Of a DNA stretch of 64,000 nt, positions 25,562 through 35,154 are shown one piece after another. The notes below the pieces were generated by a model. That model saw only the letters and a program-made list of their open reading frames with translations, was not told the DNA's origin and did no database searches. Positions within the stretch are counted from its first letter, which is position 1. The number at the start of each line of letters is the position of its first letter. The DNA comes from Candidatus Zixiibacteriota bacterium (GTDB lineage Bacteria; Zixibacteria; MSB-5A5; UBA10806; 4484-95), in NCBI GenBank assembly GCA_021159005.1, contig JAGGSN010000195.1, positions 1 through 64,000 on the forward strand. Direction: 5' to 3'. Both the position numbers and the translations under genes were made by a program.

Positions 25562-25600
25562 AAAAAGCCGCCAGGGGAAGGGGGGGAATCCTGGCGGCTT
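25562..25600 (-). terminator. Rho-independent terminator of the 25613-27715 gene
   Basis: On the minus strand AAGCCGCCAGG pairs with CCTGGCGGCTT around a C-rich loop, and TTTTTC follows. It begins 12 bp after the stop codon. Hairpin and T-run are both strong. Confidence 0.9.
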
Positions 25601-25612
25601 ATGAAAATGATG

Positions 25613-27715
25613 CTATTTAACCAGCATCATCTGTTTAGCTTCGGCGAAATCGCCTGTTTCTATGCGGTAAAAATAAACACCGCTGGTTACAGTATTGCCG
25701 CTGGCATCGGTGCTGTTCCAGATGACATTATGCATACCGGCGTTTTTGTACTCGTTGACTAACGTATTCACTAACTGACCGTTTATATTGTAAACAGCAA
25801 GGTTTACATTGCCCGCCTCAGGGAGCGTATAGCTGATAGTAGTAGTTGGATTAAACGGGTTGGGGTAGTTTGACAAAAGGGAATAAGTTTGCGGAAGGTT
25901 AGAGATTTCTTCGGTCTCGGGTGTGGCTTTGCCAGTCGTAGAATACCAAACACAGGTTTTGGCGGCATATTGATGATAGCCATATCCATAGATGAAATCA
26001 TCAACATATTTTAAAGTAAAATTACCGTATGATTCGCTCTCGCCTTTATACAAGAAAGCGTTATAATAGTTGCCCTGATATTGTGTTTTGTACCAAGCCA
26101 TTTTATTATAAGGATTCATATAGTACAATTTAAAACTGAAAGATTCGCCATCATGGGATACATTTATCCAATTCCAGCGGTTTCCTACGCATCCTAACCA
26201 ATTATAGTATAATGTATCCACGACTGGTGCAGGGGAGCCGACAGTAATATGAATCGAATCAGAGTTAGTATTACCATAAAAGTCTTTAGCAACAACTTTA
26301 ATCCCATATTCGCCATCTGAAGGAGGCGTGTAAAAATACTGATAATCGGAGTCACAATCCGAATCTGTATTCTTGAGTTGTCCGTTTACATATGTTTTCA
26401 CCTCAATAGAATTATGAGGCTGATTAGTGCCGGGTTCACCTCTACCCATGCCGCTGTAATCCGCTTCGATAGTTATTTCACTGCCGGGTGTAAATTGATT
26501 GCCATTAGTGGGGCTGGTAATCAGGATTGTAGGATCTTCTTCATAAGGCACAATCCACAACTTTACCTGGGTTTTACTAGTATTTACCATTTCGTAATAA
26601 ACCAGCCACTGTTCTCCATCTCTAGAGAATATCTCTTTATCACCAATTTCTAAACATTCACTATGATATGACGTACCACTACAGTTGCATAAAGTTACGA
26701 AAACATCCGGATTACTCACATATTGCTCGATATATGCCCTAAACCTCCAGCAATGACCATTTGCTCCAAGTACTTCAGCGCTGTTGTTATGATAAATCCA
26801 GCCGTAATAGGTCATATCCTCGAATAAACTTCCCCAAACAAGCGGCAGACAGGCGCCCTGCTCCTCTTCGTGGTTGTAAGTATCCATAATTATCGATGTG
26901 TACTGCATAACAGGCCCTAAAGCCTGAAACCGGGTGGCAATATTTCTCCAAAAATTAGCGCCCTTGAAATAAAAGGCTATATCATCTCCTTCTGTAGCGT
27001 AAGTACCGCATCTCTCGCAAACAGTGCCTATGAAGTTTATGGATTTAGCTCCTCCCCCATATATGAATTCCTGTGTGGCTTGGGCGATTCCGCTCGCCAT
27101 ACTCAATGGCCAACCCCTATCCTCTAAGTTGTCCTCGACCTCGTCATCTATTGAGTTCCAGGCGCTATGTATCCGACCAGAAAGTGTGGATGCCTTGTAT
27201 TCCTTTATTATCCCGTCAACGTAAATATTCTCATTAAGGTCGTATGACGCCGTATATATGGTGATATTTCTGTTGGGAGGATTACCAGAGTGATCTCCAT
27301 ATTTATATCTCACATCCCAGTTGGTCTTACTGCTATATTGTGTTGGAACTTCATAAATTATTCCAAAAAGATTTTTATTCCGATTGCCGCCCGAATCCAA
27401 TCGATAAGGCGTAGCAGTTGAATAATCAACTACCTGATTATCTACCAATAATTCGACTCTCTCGATAATCTCGGAAAAATACGAATGAGAGCCGCTTACG
27501 CCCTCCGAGGCAACCAATACTATAATATAGTCCGATGGTGTCTGGGTAATATCAACATTCCATGAATTGCCAGTGCTAACAGTACTGGTATTTTCCTCAC
27601 AGTTAAGATAATTGATAGCTTCATGCAGCTTATTACATGCCTTGGCGCTTTCGGGAATGCCCATAAGAGCAACAAAGGCAATCAATAGCCAAGCTGTTAT
27701 TTTTAAATATTTCAA
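25613..27715 (-). CDS. Large secreted protein with Ig-like domain and type IX-style sorting tail
   Basis: A 700-residue exported protein. Residues 1-27 are a signal peptide ending AKA. The N-terminal 350 residues are uncharacterised and hold paired Cys (CERCG, CNCSG). Around 395-495 an Ig-like module is seen (ILITSPTNGNQFTPGSEITI, then YGIKVVAKDFYGNTNSD). The C-terminal 80 residues form a sorting tail with NYPNPFNPTTTISYTLPE, VYNINGQLV and SGVYFYRIETGDF, ending MMLVK. This is the same tail class as the neighbour at 24246-25319. No catalytic motif is recognised; a surface adhesin or structural role is possible. It ends in a strong terminator, and its upstream region carries repeated motifs. 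Confidence 0.7.
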   Translation of the reverse strand: MKYLKITAWLLIAFVALMGIPESAKACNKLHEAINYLNCEENTSTVSTGNSWNVDITQTPSDYIIVLVASEGVSGSHSYFSEIIERVELLVDNQVVDYSTATPYRLDSGGNRNKNLFGIIYEVPTQYSSKTNWDVRYKYGDHSGNPPNRNITIYTASYDLNENIYVDGIIKEYKASTLSGRIHSAWNSIDDEVEDNLEDRGWPLSMASGIAQATQEFIYGGGAKSINFIGTVCERCGTYATEGDDIAFYFKGANFWRNIATRFQALGPVMQYTSIIMDTYNHEEEQGACLPLVWGSLFEDMTYYGWIYHNNSAEVLGANGHCWRFRAYIEQYVSNPDVFVTLCNCSGTSYHSECLEIGDKEIFSRDGEQWLVYYEMVNTSKTQVKLWIVPYEEDPTILITSPTNGNQFTPGSEITIEADYSGMGRGEPGTNQPHNSIEVKTYVNGQLKNTDSDCDSDYQYFYTPPSDGEYGIKVVAKDFYGNTNSDSIHITVGSPAPVVDTLYYNWLGCVGNRWNWINVSHDGESFSFKLYYMNPYNKMAWYKTQYQGNYYNAFLYKGESESYGNFTLKYVDDFIYGYGYHQYAAKTCVWYSTTGKATPETEEISNLPQTYSLLSNYPNPFNPTTTISYTLPEAGNVNLAVYNINGQLVNTLVNEYKNAGMHNVIWNSTDASGNTVTSGVYFYRIETGDFAEAKQMMLVK

Positions 27716-28081
27716 ATTTCCCTCCGTTTCATATTTAGTATTCAGCTTTTCTTGTCTTTAATCAAATTATTAATTATAAAACCAAAGTATTTTTTATCCT
27801 ATCCCCTCCCTTATAATATTCTCATCCTAAGAATATTGTAATTAATTAGATGTTAATTTTAAAATAATTGTTTTAAATGTTGCCTTAATAAAACCTCCTT
27901 CCCTTTTTTCTGTTAAATTGCCTAGGCTGATTTCCGACTAAATCGACTCGTCATGTAATAATTACTAAAAAAGCAAAAACTTAATCACATGCTGTTGTCA
28001 CTTATATAAAGCAACAAATATGCCAAAGCTCTATATGACCGTGTAATTATTTAACAGAATAATTAAGTACCGCTATATCAA

Positions 28082-28182
28082 TATATTGCAAACGCCTGAT
28101 AATGTATCAGTATATTGCATAAGCAAAGATATATTGCAATTGTTGACCTGAAATCTGGTCGTTGACCACAAAATATTTGGTC
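28082..28182. promoter_or_regulatory. Cluster of short direct repeats ahead of the secreted-protein gene
   Basis: The 515-bp gap 27716-28230 holds no gene. Within it TATATTGCA occurs at 28082, 28111 and 28130, and again at 28257 inside the end of the next gene. TTGACC-N7-TGGTC (28143-28160) is followed by TTGACC-N10-TGGTC (28162-28182). The rest is AT-rich and featureless, including a run of T and CCTCC words next to 27716 that contains the ribosome-binding site of the minus-strand gene. The repeats look like operator sites for an unknown regulator. Confidence 0.4.
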
Positions 28183-28230
28183 ATTAATAAGCTATTGTTT
28201 GAATAATTGATAGGATATGGTATTTTCGAG

Positions 28231-31152
28231 CTATGATATGTTGTATTTTTTTAATTTATATTGCAAACCGCTAAGTCTGAGTTTTAATCTTTTAGCTGTT
28301 TGGCGCTGGTTTTTGCTAGAGATGCTAAATGCCTCTTTAATAATATCTTTCTCGTATTTTTCAACAGTTTCTTTTAAATTAAATTCATTATTTTTCAGTA
28401 TTAGTGTCCTATATTCGACGATGTTATTATTGCCGCTAATATTTTCCAACTTGAGATCTTTAGCTGATATATATCCGGAATCATTTAAGATTACAGCTCT
28501 TTCTATTTTATGCTTAAGTTCTCGAACATTACCCTGCCATTGATAGCTATTAATAGCTTTTTGTGCATCATTGGTAAACCCTATTTTATTTCTTTTCCTG
28601 CCAAACTGACCGAGAAAATAGTGAGCCAACAGCATAATATCATCATCTCGCTCACGCAAAGGAGGAACCTCAATCGGCACGACACTAAGCCTATAATATA
28701 AATCCTCACGAAATTTGCCCGCCACTACCAACGGTTTCAGATGTTTATTGCTGGCGGCAATTACTCGAACATTCACATTCATCCTTTTAGTTTCTCCAAC
28801 TCTTCTTATATCTTTTTCCTGCAATACGCGAAGCAAATTTGACTGCAGATTAAATGGAATTTCGCTTATCTCATCCAAGAAGACCGTGCCGCCATCCGAT
28901 GTTTCGAAAAGCCCTTTTTTCATAGAATAAGCACCGGTGAAAGCGCCTTTCTCGTGCCCAAAGAGTTCACTTTCCAACAATCCGGCAGGTATCGAACCGC
29001 AATCTATTATTCCTAAAGGTTTATTCTTTCTAAAGCTGGCGCTGTGGATAGCATGAGCAACCGATTCCTTGCCGGTACCGGTTTCACCATAAATTAAAAC
29101 GGCGGCATCGGTTTCGGCTACTTTGTCTATCATGGTAAACATCTTCAGCATAGGTTCACTTTCACCAATTATTCTTCTTGTGCCAGTCTGCTTTTCATGC
29201 AGGTTAATAATCTCTGTTTCTAATAGGGTAGAACGCCGTTCGCTTTCTTTCAGTTTTCTTTCCGCCAACTTGCGCTCAGTGATATTGCGAACAATAGCCA
29301 ATACCATATTTTCCACATCGATTTTCATCCGGTTAAGACTTACCTCTGTCTCGAAAGTTGTGCCATCCGGACGGCAATAAACCCACTCAAAAAATTGATG
29401 TTCGCCTTTGAGAGCATTTTTGATTTTTTCCAGCGCTTTTTCTTTTGATTCCATACTATCCGGCTGCAGGTAAGGAGAAAATTCATAATAAGAGCGGTTA
29501 ATTATATCACTTCGGGAACAACCAAACATCGCTTCGGCTGCCGGATTGCAGTCTATAAAAACATCTTTTCTTATAATGAATATAGCATCCTCGGCGCTTT
29601 GATAAAGCGTTCGGTATTGCTTTTCGCTTTTCTTCAACTCTTTGGTTTTTTCCTCGATTATCTTATTGCTTTCCTGCAGTTTAGCTAATGTGGTAGACAG
29701 GTGATTTTTCTGCTCGGTAATCTGAATGTTTTTTTCATTAAGTATTTTATTGGCTTTTTGTTTGACTCTATAACGACTATAAATTATCAAAGCTAAAATC
29801 AATATTAATCCGGACATTACAATCAATGAATCGCGGACATACTCTTGACGAGCAATTTCTGACTTTTGAATTTCATTATCCCTGCGCAGCAGCTCGTTTT
29901 CTCTTTCTTTCTTTTCAGTTTCATATTTGGTCTGCATTTCAGCGATTTTCTCGCTGCTTTCTTTGGTGAAAATACTGTCTTTTATATCTGCATACATCTT
30001 GTAATATTCAAGCGATTTTTTATGATCACCTTTTACCGAATACAAATCCGATAAAAGCCTGTAACATTCTTGTAATAAGTATTTATCTTCAACTTCTTTA
30101 GCAAATTTCAAAACTTGTTCAATATATAGATATGCTTTATTATAATTTTTTAACTGTTTATAGATATTTCCAATATTATATTGAGAATTGGCAATGCCCA
30201 TTTTATCGCCAATTTCTTTTTTTATTTTCAACGACTTAAAATAGTATTCTAATGCCTCATTATAACTGCCTGTTTTTTCATAAACCGAACCAATATTATT
30301 AAATGTTTCACTAATGCCCCTTTTATCACCGGTTTCTTTTTCTATGTTCATGGAATTTGAATAGTATTCTAAAGCCTTACTATAATTCCCTAATTTTAAA
30401 TAAATAGATCCAACATTATTCAACGATGCGGCAACACTTAGTTTATCACCAATGCGTTCTGTTATTTTCAATGATTTCAGATAATATTCTAATGCTTTAC
30501 TATTATCGCATAATGCTAAATGAATATTTCCAATGTTATTTAAGGAACCGGCAATGTTTTTATCATCACCTATTTTTTCCATTACTTCCAACGATTTTAA
30601 ACAATATTCTAAAGCCTTGTCGTAATCATTTATTCTTAAATATATGCTTCCAAGGTTATTTAGGGGTTTAGAGATATTAACCGTATCACCAATATCCTCA
30701 TACATTTTATAGGATTTCAGATAATATTCTAATGCTTTATTGTAATCGCATAATACTAAATAGATAGTTCCAATGTTATTAAAAGAACCAGCAATATTTT
30801 CTTTATCGCTAAATTCTTGTTTTATTTCCAGAGATTGCAGAAAATATTCTAAAGATTTATCATAATTACCTAAAAAAAAGTTCCCTGCACCAATATTATT
30901 TAGAGAATTTGCTTCCCCATTTCTATCTTTTTCTTTTTGCGCTAAAGTTAATGCCTGTTTTCCATATTCAATTGTCTTATCGGGTGATACCCCGCGATAT
31001 TCTTTCGCGATTTCATTTAAAAGCTCGACTTTCTCTTTATCGGTTCCATCGAAATGCGATAAGACAACCTCCAAGCTGTCAATATTGGCCTGCGCAAATA
31101 AAGCAACGCTGTATACAAGAACAAAGAATAAATTAACTATATATATTTTCAT
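28231..31152 (-). CDS. Membrane TPR-PAS-sigma-54 activator with Fis-type HTH
   Basis: A 973-residue single-chain sensor and transcription activator. It has a signal/anchor (1-21) and eight to nine TPR repeats (about 45-380; recurring N-N-I-G-x-x-Y and A-L-E-Y-Y-x-K-S). One membrane helix follows (about 440-460, LIVMSGLILILALIIY), then a coiled coil and a PAS domain (about 510-625). The sigma-54 AAA+ domain (about 650-880) has Walker A GETGTGKE, the sigma-54 contact GAFTGA, and GGTVFLDEI; a C-terminal Fis-like HTH (NQRQTAKRLKLRLSGLQYKL) ends the chain. No histidine kinase or receiver domain is present, so a periplasmic or membrane signal would act directly on sigma-54 promoters. Targets are unknown; the adjacent secreted-protein gene is a candidate. 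Confidence 0.88.
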   Translation of the reverse strand: MKIYIVNLFFVLVYSVALFAQANIDSLEVVLSHFDGTDKEKVELLNEIAKEYRGVSPDKTIEYGKQALTLAQKEKDRNGEANSLNNIGAGNFFLGNYDKSLEYFLQSLEIKQEFSDKENIAGSFNNIGTIYLVLCDYNKALEYYLKSYKMYEDIGDTVNISKPLNNLGSIYLRINDYDKALEYCLKSLEVMEKIGDDKNIAGSLNNIGNIHLALCDNSKALEYYLKSLKITERIGDKLSVAASLNNVGSIYLKLGNYSKALEYYSNSMNIEKETGDKRGISETFNNIGSVYEKTGSYNEALEYYFKSLKIKKEIGDKMGIANSQYNIGNIYKQLKNYNKAYLYIEQVLKFAKEVEDKYLLQECYRLLSDLYSVKGDHKKSLEYYKMYADIKDSIFTKESSEKIAEMQTKYETEKKERENELLRRDNEIQKSEIARQEYVRDSLIVMSGLILILALIIYSRYRVKQKANKILNEKNIQITEQKNHLSTTLAKLQESNKIIEEKTKELKKSEKQYRTLYQSAEDAIFIIRKDVFIDCNPAAEAMFGCSRSDIINRSYYEFSPYLQPDSMESKEKALEKIKNALKGEHQFFEWVYCRPDGTTFETEVSLNRMKIDVENMVLAIVRNITERKLAERKLKESERRSTLLETEIINLHEKQTGTRRIIGESEPMLKMFTMIDKVAETDAAVLIYGETGTGKESVAHAIHSASFRKNKPLGIIDCGSIPAGLLESELFGHEKGAFTGAYSMKKGLFETSDGGTVFLDEISEIPFNLQSNLLRVLQEKDIRRVGETKRMNVNVRVIAASNKHLKPLVVAGKFREDLYYRLSVVPIEVPPLRERDDDIMLLAHYFLGQFGRKRNKIGFTNDAQKAINSYQWQGNVRELKHKIERAVILNDSGYISAKDLKLENISGNNNIVEYRTLILKNNEFNLKETVEKYEKDIIKEAFSISSKNQRQTAKRLKLRLSGLQYKLKKYNIS

Positions 31153-31449
31153 GAATTCTCCATTTTAAGCAACAATTCTACTTTCTTGTGAAACATACAA
31201 TACTCGAAGTCGTCAATTGCCATAATTCTATTTGTGTAACCTGTCGCACTGACTTATGTGCTGGTTGGATTAAATATACTACATAATTAATAAAAAGGCA
31301 AGACTCTGAAGCTATATTACGCAACCTAAATTCTTTTTCTGTCTTTCCGTTAAAAAAACATTGTTTTGTTCTGCCTCTGACGGAAATGGACTTTTCCTCG
31401 ATTTGAGTTAGTTGTATAATTAATTATCAAAAACACGGAGGAAAAGTTA

Positions 31450-31764
31450 ATGAACAAGCAACGAAAGCATTATTCGCCTGACCAAAAAGTAGCTATCATA
31501 AAGCAGTATTTATTAGAGAAAGTGCCTGTTTCTGATCTCTGCGATAAATATGATCTGCGGCCTGCTGTCCTCTATCGCTGGCAGAAACAATTCTTTGAAA
31601 ATAGTGCCTTAACTTTCCAGCGTCAAACCGGAGCTAAAACTACTGGTCTAGAGAAAAAAGTTGAAGCCTTAGAGTAGAAGTTAACCAATAAAAACGAGGT
31701 TTTATCTGAGCTAATGGAAGAACACGTAGCGTTAAAAAAAGTCTTGGGGAAATTTGAGAGCTAA
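31450..31764 (+). pseudogene. IS3-family transposase OrfA, amber-interrupted remnant
   Basis: The frame encodes a complete OrfA-like protein of about 104 residues with an N-terminal HTH (HYSPDQKVAIIKQYL, then SDLCDKYDLRPAVLYRWQ) and a C-terminal leucine zipper. An in-frame TAG at 31675-31677 splits it. No OrfB follows; instead repeats begin 10 bp after the stop. A separate OrfB tail lies at 36705-36869. AGGAAAAG precedes ATG 31450. The element is dead. The preceding 297 bp (31153-31449) hold no gene; no clear terminal inverted repeat was found. Confidence 0.8.
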
Positions 31765-31774
31765 TTGGACAGAA

Positions 31775-31947
31775 CCGGGTGCCCCACTCCCGCCCAAAGC
31801 GGGAGTGGGTTACCTCATGGTCAAGTTATAATTGGTATTGTGGAAAATGAGATGTCCCGATATCGATTTATAGTTATGAATTGTGAAGTTTGGTAGCTTT
31901 TTATAAAGGCATCCCACCCTCGCTTAAGGCGGGGGATGGGGCACCCG
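31775..31947. repeat. Pair of inverted GC-rich repeats
   Basis: CCGGGTGCCCCACTCCCGCC followed by CAAAGCGGGAGTGGG (31775-31809) reappears in inverted orientation at 31913-31947 with about 86 % identity by eye. Each copy is itself a hairpin (CCCACTCCCGC / GCGGGAGTGGG in the first). The 103 bp between them is AT-rich with no gene. It may be a small non-autonomous element or a REP-like doublet. Confidence 0.65.
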
Positions 31948-31969
31948 GCTAAGAGGGTCTTTCGTGCAT

Positions 31970-31999
31970 CGTCAGTCCGCCGCGGCGGATTTCCTGACG
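31970..31999. repeat. Nested palindrome with CCGCCGCGGCGG core
   Basis: CGTCAG, then the perfect core CCGCCGCGGCGG (31977-31988), then CTGACG: outer and inner arms both pair. The same core with other outer arms occurs at 40518-40529, and the variant CCGCCTTAGGCGG at 53436-53448. Confidence 0.75.
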
Positions 32000-32075
32000 A
32001 CATTGGCAGCCTCATAACAGAAAGCAGGAAGGGGTTTCTGCCTTCGCGAAGATATATTTTCTTGCCTTCGTGAAG

Positions 32076-32110
32076 AATAGTCAAGACCGCTAAGAGGGTC
32101 TTGGCCTATT
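32076..32110. repeat. Repeat AATAGTCAAGACC..GGTCTTGRCCTATT, copy 1
   Basis: Inverted repeat with a one-base bulge: AATAGTCAAGACC, GCTAAGAG, GGTCTTGGCCTATT. A near copy is at 39335-39378 and a diverged copy at 36468-36507. A preceding tandem pair, TGCCTTCGCGAAGA / TGCCTTCGTGAAGA, adds another small hairpin word at 32039-32075. Confidence 0.75.
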
Positions 32111-32148
32111 AACTGGTCTGCCAATGCTATTATAATTTCACCAATCAT

Positions 32149-35100
32149 CTACATACATGTTTCAAGGCTTTTCGCAGTAATTGAAATCACGCCCTGATGA
32201 TTTTCAACTATGCCGGTTGCCTCTATAAGCGGTTTTTTGAAAATCCGTTGTCCATATTTTTTGTAAATATCAGGGAAAAGCGTTACCTCGAAATAATCGA
32301 AAGCATCCTCCATTGTCAGGAAAACCATGAGTTTGCCATCGCCGGTTCTGATGCGTTTGCGGTCGATAACCTGCCCGATGATTTTAACCTGCTTGCCCCT
32401 TAGGTCAGGCAGTTCGCATGATTTCACATGCCCATTGCCGCCGGCAAAACGTTCTGTCGGATGACAGCTTACCGCCATATCGAGAATTTCCTGTTCGGCG
32501 GTTAATCTCTCATCGATACTGTAGTTACGCAGTTTCGGCGAAAAATCTACCTCGGACGGCAGAATACTGCCAAGCAAAGGCGTGTTCGGTTCGCTTTTTA
32601 AAATCTTTTTACCGTACAATTTCAGATACCATAATAATTGAGGGCGCGTTCGGCCGAGAAAATCCAAGGCTCCAACCCTGATAAGATTCTCCGCCTCTGT
32701 TATCGAGGGATGTACGCGCATTAAAAAATCCCCCAGCGATATAAATGGTTTCCGTTGCCTCTCATTTATGATGGTATTGATTGTGGCTTCGGAAATATTT
32801 TTTACAAAGGTTAAACCGATTCGTATAGTATCATTTTTTACGACACAAAGTTTATCCGGCCGGTCGATATCAGGCAGCGCAAGTTTAGCTCCGTAACGGC
32901 GAGCCTCATCGGCATACACAAAAGAGCGATAATAGCCACAGAAATTATTCAGCATAGCGGTCATATATTCAATCGGATAACGAGCCTTAAGATAACATCC
33001 GCGATAGCTTAAGACGGCATAAGTGGCCGCATGCGCCTTGCAAAATCCATAGCCGGCAAACTGGCTTAGAAGTTTGAACACCTGCCGGGCGTTTTCATTT
33101 TTTACACCTCTGGATTCCGCCTGCGTAACAAATTTCTCAGCATAAGATGCAAATTCATCTTTGCCCCTTCTCTTGGTGATAGCCCGTCTTAGAAGGTCTG
33201 CCTGAGCAGGCGTAAAACCCGCCAAAGCCTCAGCCGAACGAAGCACTTGCTCCTGGTAAACGACATTTCCCAGCGTTTCGGCAAGCGCGGACTTAAGCAG
33301 CGGATGCGGATACTCGACCGGCTTTTTCCCCGATAACCTCTCTAAGAAAAGCTTTTTCATTCCCGATTCGGAGGCGCCGGGACGAATAAGCGCTAAGGCA
33401 AGAGTAATATCATTGATATTTTTAGGCTTCATCTCAATCAGCAGCGCTCGCAAGCCGGGCGATTCAATTTGGAATACGCCGATTGTCCTGCCTGCTTGGA
33501 GAAGCTTGAAAGTATCCTTATCGTTATAATTATATTCGACCGGCCGGCCTGATTTTTTCATAGCAAAATTTTCCCCATCGACGATTGTTGATAAGCCGCG
33601 CTGTCCGAGAAGGTCGATTTTAACCAAGCCGAGTTTGGCTATCGAATGCATATCATACTGGGTTATGGCGATGCCTTTGGCCGACATCTGAAGCGGCGTT
33701 ATATCCAAAAGCTTTCCCGGGGCGATGACTATCCCGCCGCAGTGTATGGAAAGGTGACGCGGATAACCCTCGATTCGAGGAACTAATTCGATTATTGTTT
33801 TGTATGGTTCCGTATCTATGGGCAAGTTCTTACATTCGGGGTATCTACCGCGAGTCTTTTGTAAATTGCCAAGGCTGCCCCAAGGAAGTCTTTTGGTGAA
33901 ATCCGAAATCTCATCTTCCGAAAGGCCGAATGTTTTGGCAAGTTCGCGGAATGCTCCGCGCGCGGCGAATGTATTAAAAGTGCAAATCATAGCGACTCGT
34001 TTGCGCCCGTATTTCTCATAGACGAATTCCAATACTTCATCACGGCGGCGCCAGCATATATCAAGATCAATATCCGGCGGGTCGGTGCGCGCCTCATTGA
34101 GAAAACGAGCGAAATACAGGTTTTGCTCGATAGGATCAATCTCGGTAATCCCCAGAGTGTAGGAGATAATCGAAGAGGCGGCTGAACCCCGACCGATTAT
34201 CGGTATGCCGTTATGTTTGCAAAACTCAATTATCTCAGCAACTATCAGGAAATAATCAGTAAAACCGGTTTGCCTGATAATCGCTAATTCCGTTTCAAAC
34301 TGCGAGCGAACCTCTCCATTTATAGTGCTATAACGGTAATGCAAACCAGCCTCGGCTTTATGACGCAATAACTGATGATTCGATAACCGAGCATCGCTTT
34401 TATATTCAGGAAAGTTAAGCTTCCCTATAGGCAATTCCAAGCTGCATTTTTCGGCGGCTTCCAATGTCATGGTAAGGGCTTCGGGATATTCTTTGTATAA
34501 TCCTTTCATCGTTTTCGGAGCCTGAAGATATGATTTTGGACTAACCAGCATTGACCTGTCAAGCTCATCGATTGTAGTCAGGTTCTTGATAGCGGTTAGA
34601 GCACGATGAACAACAAAGTCGCTTTCCTGAATGAAATAAACCGGGTCAGCCGCTATAATATTTATATCATATTCACGCCCAAGTCTTGCCATCTCACGGG
34701 CGGTGAGCCGTATCATAAGGTCATCGAACGACTCCATCCCCAAATACAAGTCGCGATTAAAAATATCCTTAAGCTCGCGGATGTTTTTCTTATCCAAACA
34801 GATAAATATCAACCCTTCGGCATAAGCCGCAATGTCATCAAGCGAGGGTGGGTGTTCATCAAGCATCCTGATAGTCGATAACCGGCAGAGATTGCCGTAG
34901 CCGGTCATGTTTTTAGATAGATAGAAACCTCGACCGGCTTCCGTTTCAATCTCGCAACCGATAATCGGTTTTATGCCATACTCTATCGCTTTAGTGTAAA
35001 ACTCGACTGCGCCGTAGAGTCCATTTATATCAGCTAAGCCAATAGCCTTATATCCTATTCCCATTACTCCCTCAAGCAGACGGTCAAGACTAACCGGACC

Positions 35101-35154
35101 ATGCAAAAACGAGTAATTAGAGCGACAGCGAAGGGGTGCGTAATTCGTAACCAT
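32149..35154 (-). CDS. dnaE2: Error-prone DNA polymerase III alpha subunit (DnaE2/ImuC type)
   Basis: A 1001-residue C-family polymerase used in translesion synthesis. It has an N-terminal PHP domain (NYAPLRCRSNYSFLHG, LADINGLYGAVEFY), a palm domain with PDIDLDICWRRRDEVLEFV (catalytic Asp pair), then HCGGIVIAP, GLVKIDLLGQRGL, IGVFQIESPG, KAHAATYAVLSY, and a C-terminal OB fold. Length is that of DnaE2 and shorter than the replicative DnaE (about 1150). I chose ATG 35154: it matches the family N-terminus and overlaps the dinB gene by 38 bp; a longer frame to 35241 is non-family sequence. It pairs with a Y-family polymerase upstream as a mutagenesis cassette. Confidence 0.88.
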   Translation of the reverse strand: MVTNYAPLRCRSNYSFLHGPVSLDRLLEGVMGIGYKAIGLADINGLYGAVEFYTKAIEYGIKPIIGCEIETEAGRGFYLSKNMTGYGNLCRLSTIRMLDEHPPSLDDIAAYAEGLIFICLDKKNIRELKDIFNRDLYLGMESFDDLMIRLTAREMARLGREYDINIIAADPVYFIQESDFVVHRALTAIKNLTTIDELDRSMLVSPKSYLQAPKTMKGLYKEYPEALTMTLEAAEKCSLELPIGKLNFPEYKSDARLSNHQLLRHKAEAGLHYRYSTINGEVRSQFETELAIIRQTGFTDYFLIVAEIIEFCKHNGIPIIGRGSAASSIISYTLGITEIDPIEQNLYFARFLNEARTDPPDIDLDICWRRRDEVLEFVYEKYGRKRVAMICTFNTFAARGAFRELAKTFGLSEDEISDFTKRLPWGSLGNLQKTRGRYPECKNLPIDTEPYKTIIELVPRIEGYPRHLSIHCGGIVIAPGKLLDITPLQMSAKGIAITQYDMHSIAKLGLVKIDLLGQRGLSTIVDGENFAMKKSGRPVEYNYNDKDTFKLLQAGRTIGVFQIESPGLRALLIEMKPKNINDITLALALIRPGASESGMKKLFLERLSGKKPVEYPHPLLKSALAETLGNVVYQEQVLRSAEALAGFTPAQADLLRRAITKRRGKDEFASYAEKFVTQAESRGVKNENARQVFKLLSQFAGYGFCKAHAATYAVLSYRGCYLKARYPIEYMTAMLNNFCGYYRSFVYADEARRYGAKLALPDIDRPDKLCVVKNDTIRIGLTFVKNISEATINTIINERQRKPFISLGDFLMRVHPSITEAENLIRVGALDFLGRTRPQLLWYLKLYGKKILKSEPNTPLLGSILPSEVDFSPKLRNYSIDERLTAEQEILDMAVSCHPTERFAGGNGHVKSCELPDLRGKQVKIIGQVIDRKRIRTGDGKLMVFLTMEDAFDYFEVTLFPDIYKKYGQRIFKKPLIEATGIVENHQGVISITAKSLETCM

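Noticed and set aside
31675-31677. TAG in IS3 OrfA as pyrrolysine or programmed readthrough
   Set aside because: The element lacks OrfB and is clearly decayed; IS3 uses frameshifting and not stop readthrough.
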